This document shows positions 1 through 7,882 of a DNA stretch of 64,000 nt, one piece after another. The position numbers and the translations under genes are program-made. A model generated the notes under the pieces. The model was not told the origin of the DNA, did not search any database, and saw only the letters and a list, made by a program, of their open reading frames with translations. Position 1 is the first letter of the stretch; each line of letters opens with the position of its first letter. Source of the DNA: Clostridiales bacterium (GTDB taxonomy: Bacteria; Bacillota; Clostridia; Christensenellales; Aristaeellaceae). The DNA lies in the NCBI GenBank assembly GCA_019419995.1, contig JAHZHZ010000005.1, forward strand, positions 5,274 to 69,273, read 5' to 3'.

Positions 1-1
1 A

Positions 2-673
2 CTGATTAAGGAGCAGCAGAAGACTACGTTGGATGATCTGTTTAATCAGATTTCCGCCGGACAGGTGAAGGATCTCAATGTGATCATTAAGGCGGATGTT
101 CAGGGCTCGGTGGAGGCAGTTCGCCAGTCTCTGGAAAAGCTTTCCAACGACGAGGTGCGCGTTCGTTCCATCCATGGTGGTGTCGGTGCGATTACCGAAA
201 CGGATGTGATGTTGGCTTCCACAGCTAATGCCATTATCATCGGCTTTAATGTGCGCCCGGATAACAACGCTCGTGCCATGGCTGAAAAGGAAAAGATAGA
301 CGTACGTCTCTACCGTGTCATCTATCAGGCGATTGAAGATGTGCAGAACGCCATGAAGGGCATGCTGGCACCCAAGTTTAAGGAAGTGTTGTTGGGCCAT
401 GCCACCGTGCGCCAGCCTTTCAAGGTTTCCGGTGTGGGTACCATCGCCGGCTCCTATGTCACCGATGGCAAGATTATCCGCAGCCAGCAAATTCGTCTGC
501 TGAGGGATAACGTGGTTATTCATGAAGGCAAAATTAGTTCTTTGAAGCGCTACAAGGATGACGCCAAAGAAGTCAATACCGGTTATGAATGCGGTATCGG
601 CATCGAGGGGTACAATGACATTAAAGAGAACGACGTCATCGAATGCTTCATGATGGAAGAGATCGAGCAGTAA
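2..673 (+). CDS. infB: Translation initiation factor IF-2, C-terminal part (5' end outside window)
   Basis: Only the C-terminal 223 or so residues are present; the reading frame is open from the first bases and enters from the left edge. IF-2 is the GTPase that delivers initiator fMet-tRNA to the 30S subunit. The visible part covers the domain containing DLNVIIKADVQGSVEAV, typical of IF-2 after its second beta-barrel, and the C-terminal barrel that binds fMet-tRNA (VSGVGTIAGSYVTDGKI). The G domain lies outside the window. It is followed 86 bp downstream by rbfA in the order usual for Firmicutes. An internal TTG at 29 is not a real start. Identification is secure. Confidence 0.96.
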   Translation: MIKEQQKTTLDDLFNQISAGQVKDLNVIIKADVQGSVEAVRQSLEKLSNDEVRVRSIHGGVGAITETDVMLASTANAIIIGFNVRPDNNARAMAEKEKIDVRLYRVIYQAIEDVQNAMKGMLAPKFKEVLLGHATVRQPFKVSGVGTIAGSYVTDGKIIRSQQIRLLRDNVVIHEGKISSLKRYKDDAKEVNTGYECGIGIEGYNDIKENDVIECFMMEEIEQ

Positions 674-759
674 AGAGTGATTCAGCGGCGGGCGTTCATT
701 CCGGTGGACGCCCGCTGCGTATGTCAAATTCTGCAAAAGCAGTGAGGAAAGGAGCCAAT

Positions 760-1119
760 ATGGCAGCATATGACCGCATTGACCGCATTTCTGAGGAAGT
801 GCATAAGGCTATAGATAGAATAATCAGGGACGAACTTAACGATCCCCGGATTGGTGGAACCTGGAGCATTGTACGCTGTGAAGTGACGCGGGATTTGCGT
901 TATGCAAAAGTGCGGGTGAGCATTTTGGAGACAGAGCGGCGCAAGCCTATGATGGAGGCGCTGAACCGAGCAGCTGGTTTTGTGCGAAGAGAACTGGGAC
1001 ATGAAGTGGATTTGCGCTATGTACCGGAAGTTATCTTTGAATTGGATACCAATATGGAATATGCAGCCCGGATCAATGAACTGTTGAAGGAGAATGAAAA
1101 GCATGGGCCGAATGAGTGA
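760..1119 (+). CDS. rbfA: 30S ribosome-binding factor RbfA
   Basis: A 119-residue protein matching the usual length of RbfA, the single KH-like-domain factor that binds the 5' helix region of 16S rRNA during late, cold-sensitive 30S maturation. The N-terminal RISEEVHKAIDRIIRDELND and the central DLRYAKVRVSI and FVRRELG segments are characteristic. The ATG at 760 is chosen because GAGGAAAGGAG lies just upstream with good spacing; an in-frame ATG at 721 would add 13 residues without a good site. Its end overlaps the start of the next gene, implying translational coupling within the infB-rbfA-nrnA-truB cluster. Confidence 0.93.
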   Translation: MAAYDRIDRISEEVHKAIDRIIRDELNDPRIGGTWSIVRCEVTRDLRYAKVRVSILETERRKPMMEALNRAAGFVRRELGHEVDLRYVPEVIFELDTNMEYAARINELLKENEKHGPNE

Positions 1120-2092
1120 ACTGGCGGAGCTTTTGAAGGCCAGCGATGACTGCGTTCTTCTCGGCCATGTAAATCCAGATGGAGATTCCGCAGGCAGCTG
1201 TATTGCGCTTGCCCTGGCGCTTCAAACCCTGGGGAAGCGGGTCTGTGTTCATTTGCCGGGTGGGTTACCCCAGATGTATAGGGATTTTTATACCCAGGTG
1301 CAGCTTTGTACAATAGAGCAGTTGCCCTTCGTTCCTCAGTTAGCCTTTGCGGTGGATGTATCAGAAGCCGAACGGTTGGGGGATGGGAAGCAATTGTTTG
1401 ATAGCTGTGCTCGGAAGGCGGTGTTAGATCATCACGCTACCAACTCAGGCTATGGACAGGTCTGCCTGATAGACGGTGCGGCGGCCTCTTGCGGCGAACT
1501 GGCAGTGGAGTTGATTGGCGAACTGGGTGTAAGACTTGTGCCTCAAATGGCCCAATGGCTTTTTATTGCCATTTGTACTGATAGTGGACGCTTCGGCTAT
1601 TCCAGTACTCGTCCGGAGACGCTGGAGGCTGCGGCTCAATGCCTGCGGGCGGGCATCGATGTGGATCAGATTACCCGAAAACTTTATTGCACCCGCAGTG
1701 AGGGCCGTACCCGGCTGCTTGGACGGGTACTTACCGGTCTGGAACTGGACCCGGAAAAACAAATGTGCTGGGCCAGACTCACGGAGGAGATGTTTAAGGA
1801 GACGGGCGCGCTCCGGGAAGATAGCGAGGGTATCGTAAATTATCTGCTGGAGATCCAGGGTGTGTCCTTTGCCTGCCTGGCGGAACAGCGGGGAGATCAG
1901 ACAAAATTCTCCTTGAGGGGGAAACCGCCCTTTAACGTAGCTGCAGGGGTTGCAGTTCCGCTGGGTGGCGGAGGACATACCGGAGCGGCAGGAGTTACGC
2001 TGAACATGCCGATGGAAGAAGCCCTGCAAAAGGTACTTACCCAGGCTGGTATGGCGCTCAGGGAACTGAAGGAAATGGGAAAAAACGGATGA
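1103..2092 (+). CDS. nrnA: DHH-family phosphoesterase, NrnA-like oligoribonuclease/pAp phosphatase
   Basis: About 329 residues, the normal size of NrnA/YtqI enzymes, which degrade nanoRNA and dephosphorylate 3'-phosphoadenosine 5'-phosphate. The DHH domain shows HVNPDGDS near residues 22-29, a further metal-binding Asp in AFAVDVSEAE, and LDHHATN near 108-114. The C-terminal DHHA1 domain carries PLGGGGHTGAAG. These provide the Mn2+ ligands and substrate site expected of the family. In-frame ATGs occur at 1094, 1103 and 1112; 1103 sits about 10 nt after AAGGAG. The gene overlaps rbfA upstream and truB downstream (ATGA), so the three are translationally coupled. This position between rbfA and truB is standard in Firmicutes. 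Confidence 0.9.
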   Translation: MGRMSELAELLKASDDCVLLGHVNPDGDSAGSCIALALALQTLGKRVCVHLPGGLPQMYRDFYTQVQLCTIEQLPFVPQLAFAVDVSEAERLGDGKQLFDSCARKAVLDHHATNSGYGQVCLIDGAAASCGELAVELIGELGVRLVPQMAQWLFIAICTDSGRFGYSSTRPETLEAAAQCLRAGIDVDQITRKLYCTRSEGRTRLLGRVLTGLELDPEKQMCWARLTEEMFKETGALREDSEGIVNYLLEIQGVSFACLAEQRGDQTKFSLRGKPPFNVAAGVAVPLGGGGHTGAAGVTLNMPMEEALQKVLTQAGMALRELKEMGKNG

Positions 2093-3003
2093 ATGGTTTT
2101 TTAATCGCAAACAAGCCGAAGGGAATTACCAGTTCCGATCTGGTGGTCTATGTGCGTAAAAGGCTTCCTCGGGGTACAGCGATAGGACATGGTGGTACGC
2201 TGGATCCGGAGGCTTCGGGCGTATTGCCGCTGTGCATTGGAAATGCCACGCGCCTGTTTGATTATATTATCGATAAGCAGAAGACTTATGTAGCTGAACT
2301 ACAGCTGGGAATTGAAACGGATACACAGGATGCCACCGGGCAGGTCATAGCCCAAAATGAGGTGCGCGTGGGGTCTGCTGAGCTTCTGGAAATTCTGGAA
2401 GAATTTACTGGAGAAATTGAACAGATTCCCCCCATGTATTCTGCCCTCAAGCGTGGGGGGAAGCGGTTGTATCAGTTGGCGCGCCGTGGGGAACAGCTGC
2501 AATTGGAGCCCCGCAAGTGCAGGGTGGATGAAATAAAATTGCTTGAAACGTGTCAGGGGAATCGCTATCGAATCCAGATAAGTTGCGGCAAAGGTGTTTA
2601 TATTCGCACGCTTTGCCACGACATCGGACGTAGGTTGGGTTGTGGAGGACACATGGCTAGCTTGCAGCGTGTCCGCGCAGGCGTATTTACGTTGGATGAA
2701 GCCATGACGCCTGAAGAGATTGACGCTGCTTTTCAAAAAGGACGGCTGGATGAATGTCTTCTTGCGCCGGATGCGCCTCTGGGACATCTGCCGCGACTGG
2801 ATCTGACGGCACAAGCCCGGCATGCGGTAATTAATGGGAATCTTTTAAAGCCCCAGTGGATGCTTCGACCTGCGCCGAACTGCGATGTACTGCGCATCTA
2901 TCTCCAGGGGGAATTTGCTGGAATTGGATGTACACAGGAGGATGGCACGGTGCGCTTTCGAGCGATGCTGTTGCCCCGGGAGGACAGCCATGCAGGTGTT
3001 TAA
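2089..3003 (+). CDS. truB: tRNA pseudouridine(55) synthase TruB
   Basis: A 304-residue TruB, which makes pseudouridine 55 in the T-loop of tRNAs. The N-terminal NGFLIANKPKGITSSD motif and the catalytic GGTLDPEASGVLPL (Asp at residue 39) are clear, as are PPMYSALKRGGKRLYQLAR and CGKGVYIRTLCHDIG further on. A C-terminal PUA-like extension follows. The ATG overlaps the stop of the preceding phosphoesterase gene (ATGA), and the 3' end overlaps the start of the FAD synthetase gene by 14 nt, so it sits inside a tightly packed operon. Confidence 0.96.
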   Translation: MNGFLIANKPKGITSSDLVVYVRKRLPRGTAIGHGGTLDPEASGVLPLCIGNATRLFDYIIDKQKTYVAELQLGIETDTQDATGQVIAQNEVRVGSAELLEILEEFTGEIEQIPPMYSALKRGGKRLYQLARRGEQLQLEPRKCRVDEIKLLETCQGNRYRIQISCGKGVYIRTLCHDIGRRLGCGGHMASLQRVRAGVFTLDEAMTPEEIDAAFQKGRLDECLLAPDAPLGHLPRLDLTAQARHAVINGNLLKPQWMLRPAPNCDVLRIYLQGEFAGIGCTQEDGTVRFRAMLLPREDSHAGV

Positions 3004-3553
3004 TTCGGAGATGGACTACAATCTGGGCCCGGCAGTGGCAGTGCTGGGAACTTTTGATGGCGTACACATCGGTCATCAGGCGCTGATTAATCGTGCGATG
3101 GCGTTGGCAGATGAGATGAAAGCCGCCAGTGTAGTATGCACGTTTGATCGGCATCCTCTGTCTCTGCTCTGTCCTCAGCGGACACCTGCGCCCCTTATGA
3201 CGGTGGAAGAAAAATTGGATAAGCTGCGGGCGATGGGCGTGGATGCGGTCATTGTGAAACCTTTTACGGAGGCGTTTGCGGCCATGCCTGCAGAATCATA
3301 TCTCCGATTGCTGGCAAGGCAGCTCAGGCTCAAGGCGGTGGTGGCAGGGTTTAATTACACCTTTGGTGCGGGCGGAAGAGGAAATGCGGCGCTGATTAAG
3401 GAAATGGCAGAAACGCTCTGTTATCGGGCAGAGATTGTAGAAGCAATTCTGGATGGAGCGGATGTGGTGTCTTCCACACTCATTCGCGGCCTGGTTGCCC
3501 AGGGGGATTGGGCGCGGGTAGATCGATTGATGAAATTACAGGTTAAAGTTTGA
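2990..3553 (+). CDS. ribF: FAD synthetase-type protein, short RibF lacking the riboflavin kinase domain
   Basis: This 187-residue protein is the N-terminal nucleotidyltransferase half of RibF, which adenylylates FMN to FAD. It shows GTFDGVHIGHQAL (residues 20-32, with the HxGH nucleotide site), the CTFDRHP segment and SSTLIR at 161-166. Bifunctional RibF is usually about 300-320 residues with a C-terminal riboflavin kinase domain; here the frame stops after the first domain and the rpsO promoter follows. Nothing resembling the kinase domain is visible in the next 150 bp. The ATG at 2990 lies within the end of truB. A riboflavin kinase must be supplied elsewhere if FMN is made from riboflavin. 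Confidence 0.88.
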   Translation: MQVFNSEMDYNLGPAVAVLGTFDGVHIGHQALINRAMALADEMKAASVVCTFDRHPLSLLCPQRTPAPLMTVEEKLDKLRAMGVDAVIVKPFTEAFAAMPAESYLRLLARQLRLKAVVAGFNYTFGAGGRGNAALIKEMAETLCYRAEIVEAILDGADVVSSTLIRGLVAQGDWARVDRLMKLQVKV

Positions 3554-3571
3554 GAAAATCCCTGCACTGCG

Positions 3572-3600
3572 TTTACAAAGTGTACGGGATGTGGTAAAAT
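3572..3600 (+). promoter_or_regulatory. Sigma-A-type promoter for rpsO-pnp
   Basis: TTTACA (3572-3577) and TAAAAT (3595-3600) are separated by 17 bp, 106 bp ahead of the rpsO start. The roughly 100-nt leader that follows contains a short inverted repeat (GGCAGT ... ACTGCC, 3609-3625) and could carry S15 autoregulation, as known in other bacteria, although no specific fold was established here. Confidence 0.7.
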
Positions 3601-3705
3601 AAAATTCGTGGCAGTTTGGACTGCCAGAATTCACGTGCGCACGGTTTACCGAACACTCCGACGGTATACTGAGCTCACGCGGCATAGAAAGAGGAGGAAA
3701 GACTC

Positions 3706-3960
3706 ATGACTAAGCAGGAAATCATCACCACGTATGGACGCCATGAAGGCGATACCGGTTCTCCCGAAGTGCAGGTCGCTCTGCTGACCGAGCGCATCAA
3801 TCACCTCAACGAGCACCTCAAGGTGCACAAGAAGGATCACCATTCCCGCCGTGGCCTGTTGCTGATGGTTGGTCAGCGTCGTGGCTTGCTGGATTATCTG
3901 AAGAAGACCGATATCGAAGCCTATCGTGCTCTGATTGCAAAGCTGGGTCTGCGCAAGTAA
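3706..3960 (+). CDS. rpsO: 30S ribosomal protein S15
   Basis: An 84-residue S15, slightly shorter than the common 88-89 residues. It binds the 16S rRNA three-way junction in the platform of the 30S subunit. Diagnostic segments are DTGSPEVQVALLTERI, HKKDHHSRRGLL and GQRRGLLDYLKK. The start follows AGAGGAGGAAAG by a few bases. It has its own promoter and is followed 240 bp later by pnp, the conserved rpsO-pnp arrangement in which the intergenic region is commonly an RNA-processing site. Confidence 0.97.
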   Translation: MTKQEIITTYGRHEGDTGSPEVQVALLTERINHLNEHLKVHKKDHHSRRGLLLMVGQRRGLLDYLKKTDIEAYRALIAKLGLRK

Positions 3961-3993
3961 GCGTAGCCGGCGTTGCCCTAAAGTGAGCCGTTT

Positions 3994-4110
3994 GCGCCGT
4001 CGCCCGTAAGCATTCGAGCGGCGGCGCTTCGTGCAGAGTGGAAGAGCAGCGAGCGCTGCGTGTGGACGCTAGGATGCGGAGAAGCTTCCGCAGGCGTGCG
4101 TCTGTACGCA
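3994..4110 (+). other. Chain of four RNA hairpins between rpsO and pnp
   Basis: Four consecutive inverted repeats lie in the rpsO-pnp spacer. They are GCGCCGTCGC (3994-4003) with GCGGCGGCGC (4018-4027; one G-U pair), GCAGCG (4047-4052) with CGCTGC (4054-4059), TGCGGA (4075-4080) with TCCGCA (4087-4092), and TGCGT (4097-4101) with ACGCA (4106-4110). No T-run follows any of them, so they look like structured leader or processing elements rather than terminators. In other bacteria pnp is autoregulated through cleavage of such a leader; that role here is inference. Confidence 0.55.
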
Positions 4111-4200
4111 GAGTGACGCTGAAGGGCTGTTGGAGTGAGGCTCGTGAAATCCACTCATTGTAAGTATTGAAGATGAGAGAACCCAAGGAGGACAAAACGA

Positions 4201-6369
4201 ATGGATTTTAGGACTTATCGCATGGACTTGGGCGGCAGAGAGCTGTGTCTGGAGTTCGGCAAATATGCAGAACAGGCCAGCGGTGCCTGCTTCGTTCGCT
4301 ATGGGGATACCTGTGTGCTGGTGACGGCGACTGTGGCGGATGCGCCGCGTCCGGGAATCGACTTTTTTCCGCTGAGCGTGGATTTTGAGGAGAAGCTCTA
4401 TTCTGTGGGCCATATTCCCGGTTCTTGGAATCGCCGTGAAGGCCGGCCGGCGGAAAAGGCCATTCTGACCAGCCGCCTGATCGACCGCCCGCTGCGCCCG
4501 CTGTTCCCGAAGGGAATGCGTCATGACGTGGCTGTGGTTGCTACTGTCATGTCCGTGGAGCAGGACAATATTCCGGATATTCCTGCGATGATCGGCGCCT
4601 CCGCTGCACTGTCTGTATCCCAGATTCCGTGGGCGGGCCCCATTGGTGCAGTGAACATTGGTTATGTGGATGGCGAGTATATCGTTAACCCCACTGTTGC
4701 TCAGCGGGAAGTTTCCCTGATGAATCTTACCGTAGCAGGCACCTCTGAGGCGGTGTTGATGGTAGAAGCAGGCGCCAAAGAGGTCTCCGAGGAAGTCATG
4801 CTGGGAGCTATCCTGTTCGCACATGAAGAAATTAAGAAGATTGTGGCGCTGATCAATCAGATCCGCGAAGAAATCGGCAAGGAAAAGCAGGAGTTCCCCC
4901 TGCAGCTGCCCGGCGAAGATGTGAAGGCTGCCGTGCGTGCCTATGCCTACGATAAAGTTGCCTGGATGTTTGAGACCTTTGATCGCACTGAGCGCAATGC
5001 CCGAGAGGCCCAGGTGAAGGCTGAAGTGGCCGAACACTTTGCCGAGGAATTTGAGGGACGCGAAGTGGAAGTGGGCGACGCTCTGTATGCCATTGAAAAG
5101 GAAATCATGCGCCGCCACATCATTGACAACGGCGTGCGTCCTGACGGCCGCAAGCTGACGGAGATTCGTCCCATCTGGTGTGAAGTGGGCGTCCTGCCCC
5201 GTCCTCATGGCTCCGGTGTGTTTACCCGCGGCCAGACCCAGGTCATGACCGTGTGCACCCTGGCTCCCCTCTCTGAGCAACAGATCATCGATGGCATCGG
5301 TACTCAGGATCGCAAGCGCTATATGCATCACTACAACTTCCCCGGTTATTCCACCGGTGAAGCCAAGCCTACCCGCAGCCCTGGCCGCCGCGAGATCGGT
5401 CACGGCGCTTTGGCAGAGCGTGCGCTGGAGCCCATGATTCCTTCCATGGAGGAGTTCCCCTATTGTCTGCGCCTGGTTTCTGAGGTAATGAGTTCCAATG
5501 GTTCCACCTCTCAGGCATCTGTTTGCGGCTCTACTCTGGCATTGATGGACGCGGGCGTGCCCATCAAGCGTCCCGTGGCAGGAGTGGCCATGGGCTTGAT
5601 CAAGGACGTGGAGAATACCGGCAAAGTGGCCGTGCTGACCGATATTCAGGGCCTGGAGGACTTCCTGGGCGATATGGACTTTAAGGTTGCTGGTACCACT
5701 AAAGGCATCACTGCCATTCAGATGGATATCAAGATCAAGGGCATTGACGAAGCTATTCTGCGTCAGGCGCTGGCACAGGCTTACGATGGACGCCTGTTTA
5801 TCTTGGACAAGATGCTCCAGACCATTCCGGCGCCCCGCCCCGAGCTGAGCCGCTATGCCCCCAAGATCGTTTCCTTCATGATCAATCCGGAGAAGATCGG
5901 CGAAGTGGTCGGTCCTCGCGGCAAGACCATCAACAAGATCATCGAAGATACCGGTGTGAAGATTGATATTGAGGATGACGGCAGCGTATTCATTGCTACC
6001 GAAGATGCGCAGGCAGCTGCCCGTGCCCGCAAAATCATTGAGGGCATTGCCAAGGATCCGCAGGTGGGCGACACTTTTGAGGGCAAGGTGGTGCGCATCA
6101 TGTCCTTCGGTGCATTTATTGAATATGCCCCCGGCAAGGACGGCATGCTGCATATCTCCAAGATGGCTAACAAGCGCGTGGAGAAGGTGGAAGATGTGAT
6201 GAACATCGGCGATATCGTGCCCTGCAAGATTGCGGAGATCGATTCTCAGGGTCGCATCAATTTGCTGCGCACGGACATTGTCTATGAGGATGAATCCATG
6301 CCGGTGCGCCGTCCTCCGCGGCGCGATGGGGAGCGCGGTGGCCGCGAACGCAGACGTGAACGCGATTGA
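4201..6369 (+). CDS. pnp: Polyribonucleotide nucleotidyltransferase (PNPase)
   Basis: A full-length 722-residue PNPase, the phosphorolytic 3'-5' exoribonuclease of mRNA decay. Two RNase PH domains are visible (N-terminal from about 10 to 210; second from about 310, with RPHGSGVFTRGQTQ and the FPGYSTGEAKPTRSPGRREIGHG region). They are followed by a KH domain (INPEKIGEVVGPRGKTINKI) and an S1 domain (GKVVRIMSFGAFIEY, DGMLHISKMA), then a short Arg-rich tail. The start is preceded by AAGGAGG. The next gene is separated by a hairpin terminator. Confidence 0.97.
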   Translation: MDFRTYRMDLGGRELCLEFGKYAEQASGACFVRYGDTCVLVTATVADAPRPGIDFFPLSVDFEEKLYSVGHIPGSWNRREGRPAEKAILTSRLIDRPLRPLFPKGMRHDVAVVATVMSVEQDNIPDIPAMIGASAALSVSQIPWAGPIGAVNIGYVDGEYIVNPTVAQREVSLMNLTVAGTSEAVLMVEAGAKEVSEEVMLGAILFAHEEIKKIVALINQIREEIGKEKQEFPLQLPGEDVKAAVRAYAYDKVAWMFETFDRTERNAREAQVKAEVAEHFAEEFEGREVEVGDALYAIEKEIMRRHIIDNGVRPDGRKLTEIRPIWCEVGVLPRPHGSGVFTRGQTQVMTVCTLAPLSEQQIIDGIGTQDRKRYMHHYNFPGYSTGEAKPTRSPGRREIGHGALAERALEPMIPSMEEFPYCLRLVSEVMSSNGSTSQASVCGSTLALMDAGVPIKRPVAGVAMGLIKDVENTGKVAVLTDIQGLEDFLGDMDFKVAGTTKGITAIQMDIKIKGIDEAILRQALAQAYDGRLFILDKMLQTIPAPRPELSRYAPKIVSFMINPEKIGEVVGPRGKTINKIIEDTGVKIDIEDDGSVFIATEDAQAAARARKIIEGIAKDPQVGDTFEGKVVRIMSFGAFIEYAPGKDGMLHISKMANKRVEKVEDVMNIGDIVPCKIAEIDSQGRINLLRTDIVYEDESMPVRRPPRRDGERGGRERRRERD

Positions 6370-6397
6370 CGGATCAAATCCACATAAGAAGATACCG

Positions 6398-6430
6398 GGA
6401 TTGGGCATACTGGGTATGCCCAATCCGTTT
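6398..6430 (+). terminator. Hairpin terminator downstream of pnp
   Basis: GGATTGGGCATAC (6398-6410) pairs perfectly with GTATGCCCAATCC (6414-6426) around a 3-nt loop and is followed by a short T-rich stretch (GTTTTC). With such a weak T-tract some read-through into the peptidase gene 16 bp later is likely. Confidence 0.65.
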
Positions 6431-6445
6431 TCAAAGGAGAATAAT

Positions 6446-7702
6446 ATGTCTTTTGATCTTTTAACCATGCCGAATGGCCTGCGAGTGGTGGGGGAGCGCA
6501 TAGAGCACTTCCGCTCCGTTTCCGTGGGACTCTGGATCGGTACCGGCTCACAGCACGAATATCCTAACGAAGCCGGAATCAGTCACTTCTTGGAGCACAT
6601 GGTCTTTAAGGGGACTCAGCGCCGCACGGCCCGCCAGATTGCTGAGGAGATGGACGCCGTAGGCGGCCAGCTGAATGCTTTTACTGCCAAGGAATGTACC
6701 TGTTTCTATGCAAAGACAGTGGATGAGCACTTGCCTCTGGCGGTGGACATGGTCTGCGATCTGGCTACACATCCCAAGTTTGATGGGGGAGAAATGGAGA
6801 AGGAAAAGGGTGTGGTGCTGGAGGAGATCTCCATGGCGGAGGATACTCCAGAGGATCTGGTGCATGAGTTGCTGATGTTAGCTCATTACGGGGATCAGAA
6901 TATTGCCCGCCCCATATTGGGAAGCGCTGCAAGCGTATCGGGATTTCGCCGGGAGAATTTAGTCGACTACTGGAAGGGCATGTATAGGCCCCAGAACGCA
7001 GTGTTTTCCATCGCTGGCAACTACGACTGGGAGCGGGTACAGGAACTTCTGCGCGAACATCTGGGAGGATGGGACAGTGAGGGCATGAGACCCCATGAAG
7101 TTGATACAATTTCCATGACGCCCACCACTGTCTGCAAGGAAAAAGAGATCGAACAGGTGCACCTCTGCATGGGATTTCCCGGCTTGCCTATAGGAGATCC
7201 TCAAAATTATGCGCTTTCTCTTTTTAATAGCGTCTACGGTGGCGCCATGTCCTCCCGCCTCTTTCAAAAGATCCGAGAGGAGAGCGGTATGGCCTATGCC
7301 GTCTACAGCTACCCTAATGCCTATACGGATTGCGGCATGCTCTCGGTCTATGCCGCCACTAACCCGGATACGGCCGTAGCTGTGCACGATCAAATATTGG
7401 AGGAGACGCGAAAAATTGCGATGGGTGGTTTGACACGGGAAGAATTTAATATGGCTCGGGAACAACTCAAAGCCAGCTTTATCCTGGGCAGTGAATCTAC
7501 CTCTTCCCGCATGCAGTCAAATGGTCGGAGGATGCTGCTGCTTAATGAAACCCGCACTGAGTCTGAGGTCATCGAGCGGGTAAACGCCATTGATTATGAG
7601 GAAACCAATGAACTGATGCGAAGGATTCTCTCTGCACCCAATTCTCTGGCGCTGGTGGGGAAGAATGTAAAAGAACTGTCGACTCGCATGATCGGAAAAT
7701 AA
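6446..7702 (+). CDS. M16-family zinc peptidase (processing-peptidase-like)
   Basis: A 418-residue M16B-type metallopeptidase. It carries the inverted zinc motif HFLEH at residues 47-51 and the distal Glu in VVLEEISMAED near 126, so the catalytic site looks intact. The second half contains the M16 inactive-domain features (GGAMSSRLFQKIREESGMAY). Members after pnp in Firmicutes (YmxG/MlpA position) cleave small peptides, but the substrate here is unknown. ATG at 6446 is chosen because AAAGGAGA lies 5 nt upstream; the open frame extends further upstream into the end of pnp without a start site. Confidence 0.9.
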   Translation: MSFDLLTMPNGLRVVGERIEHFRSVSVGLWIGTGSQHEYPNEAGISHFLEHMVFKGTQRRTARQIAEEMDAVGGQLNAFTAKECTCFYAKTVDEHLPLAVDMVCDLATHPKFDGGEMEKEKGVVLEEISMAEDTPEDLVHELLMLAHYGDQNIARPILGSAASVSGFRRENLVDYWKGMYRPQNAVFSIAGNYDWERVQELLREHLGGWDSEGMRPHEVDTISMTPTTVCKEKEIEQVHLCMGFPGLPIGDPQNYALSLFNSVYGGAMSSRLFQKIREESGMAYAVYSYPNAYTDCGMLSVYAATNPDTAVAVHDQILEETRKIAMGGLTREEFNMAREQLKASFILGSESTSSRMQSNGRRMLLLNETRTESEVIERVNAIDYEETNELMRRILSAPNSLALVGKNVKELSTRMIGK

Positions 7703-7717
7703 GATAATTGTTCCATG

Positions 7718-7748
7718 AAAGAGGCTGAGCTTCATCGGCCTCTTTTTT
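7718..7748 (+). terminator. Rho-independent terminator after the M16 peptidase gene
   Basis: AAAGAGGC (7718-7725) pairs with GCCTCTTT (7738-7745), and the stem runs into a T-tract. It closes the translation/RNA-processing operon. Confidence 0.85.
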
Positions 7749-7807
7749 TACATGTTGAATCTGGAGAAGGTAACAAACACAATTATTTGGTTTTTTTATG
7801 TCGCATA

Positions 7808-7836
7808 TTGACAAAAAGAAAGAGTCAGTGTATACT
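7808..7836 (+). promoter_or_regulatory. Sigma-A-type promoter of the LacI-family gene
   Basis: TTGACA (7808-7813) and TATACT (7831-7836) are separated by 17 bp. A candidate operator lies directly downstream, overlapping the expected transcription start. Confidence 0.8.
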
Positions 7837-7844
7837 AATGGTAA

Positions 7845-7861
7845 TTTAAAACGTTTCGATT
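7845..7861 (+). promoter_or_regulatory. Candidate LacI-family operator, autoregulatory
   Basis: TTTAAAACGTTTCGATT contains the self-complementary core AAACGTTT (7848-7855) and shares its left arm and centre with the perfect palindrome at 8961-8978. It sits just downstream of the -10 element, where bound repressor would block transcription. Confidence 0.6.
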
Positions 7862-7882
7862 ATATCTTAGGGGATTTTACAA

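Noticed and set aside
4069..6501. An 810-codon open frame on the minus strand, entirely antisense to pnp
   Set aside because: It mirrors a highly conserved gene, is rich in His and low-complexity residues, shows no family motif and has no ribosome-binding site; it is a codon-bias shadow.
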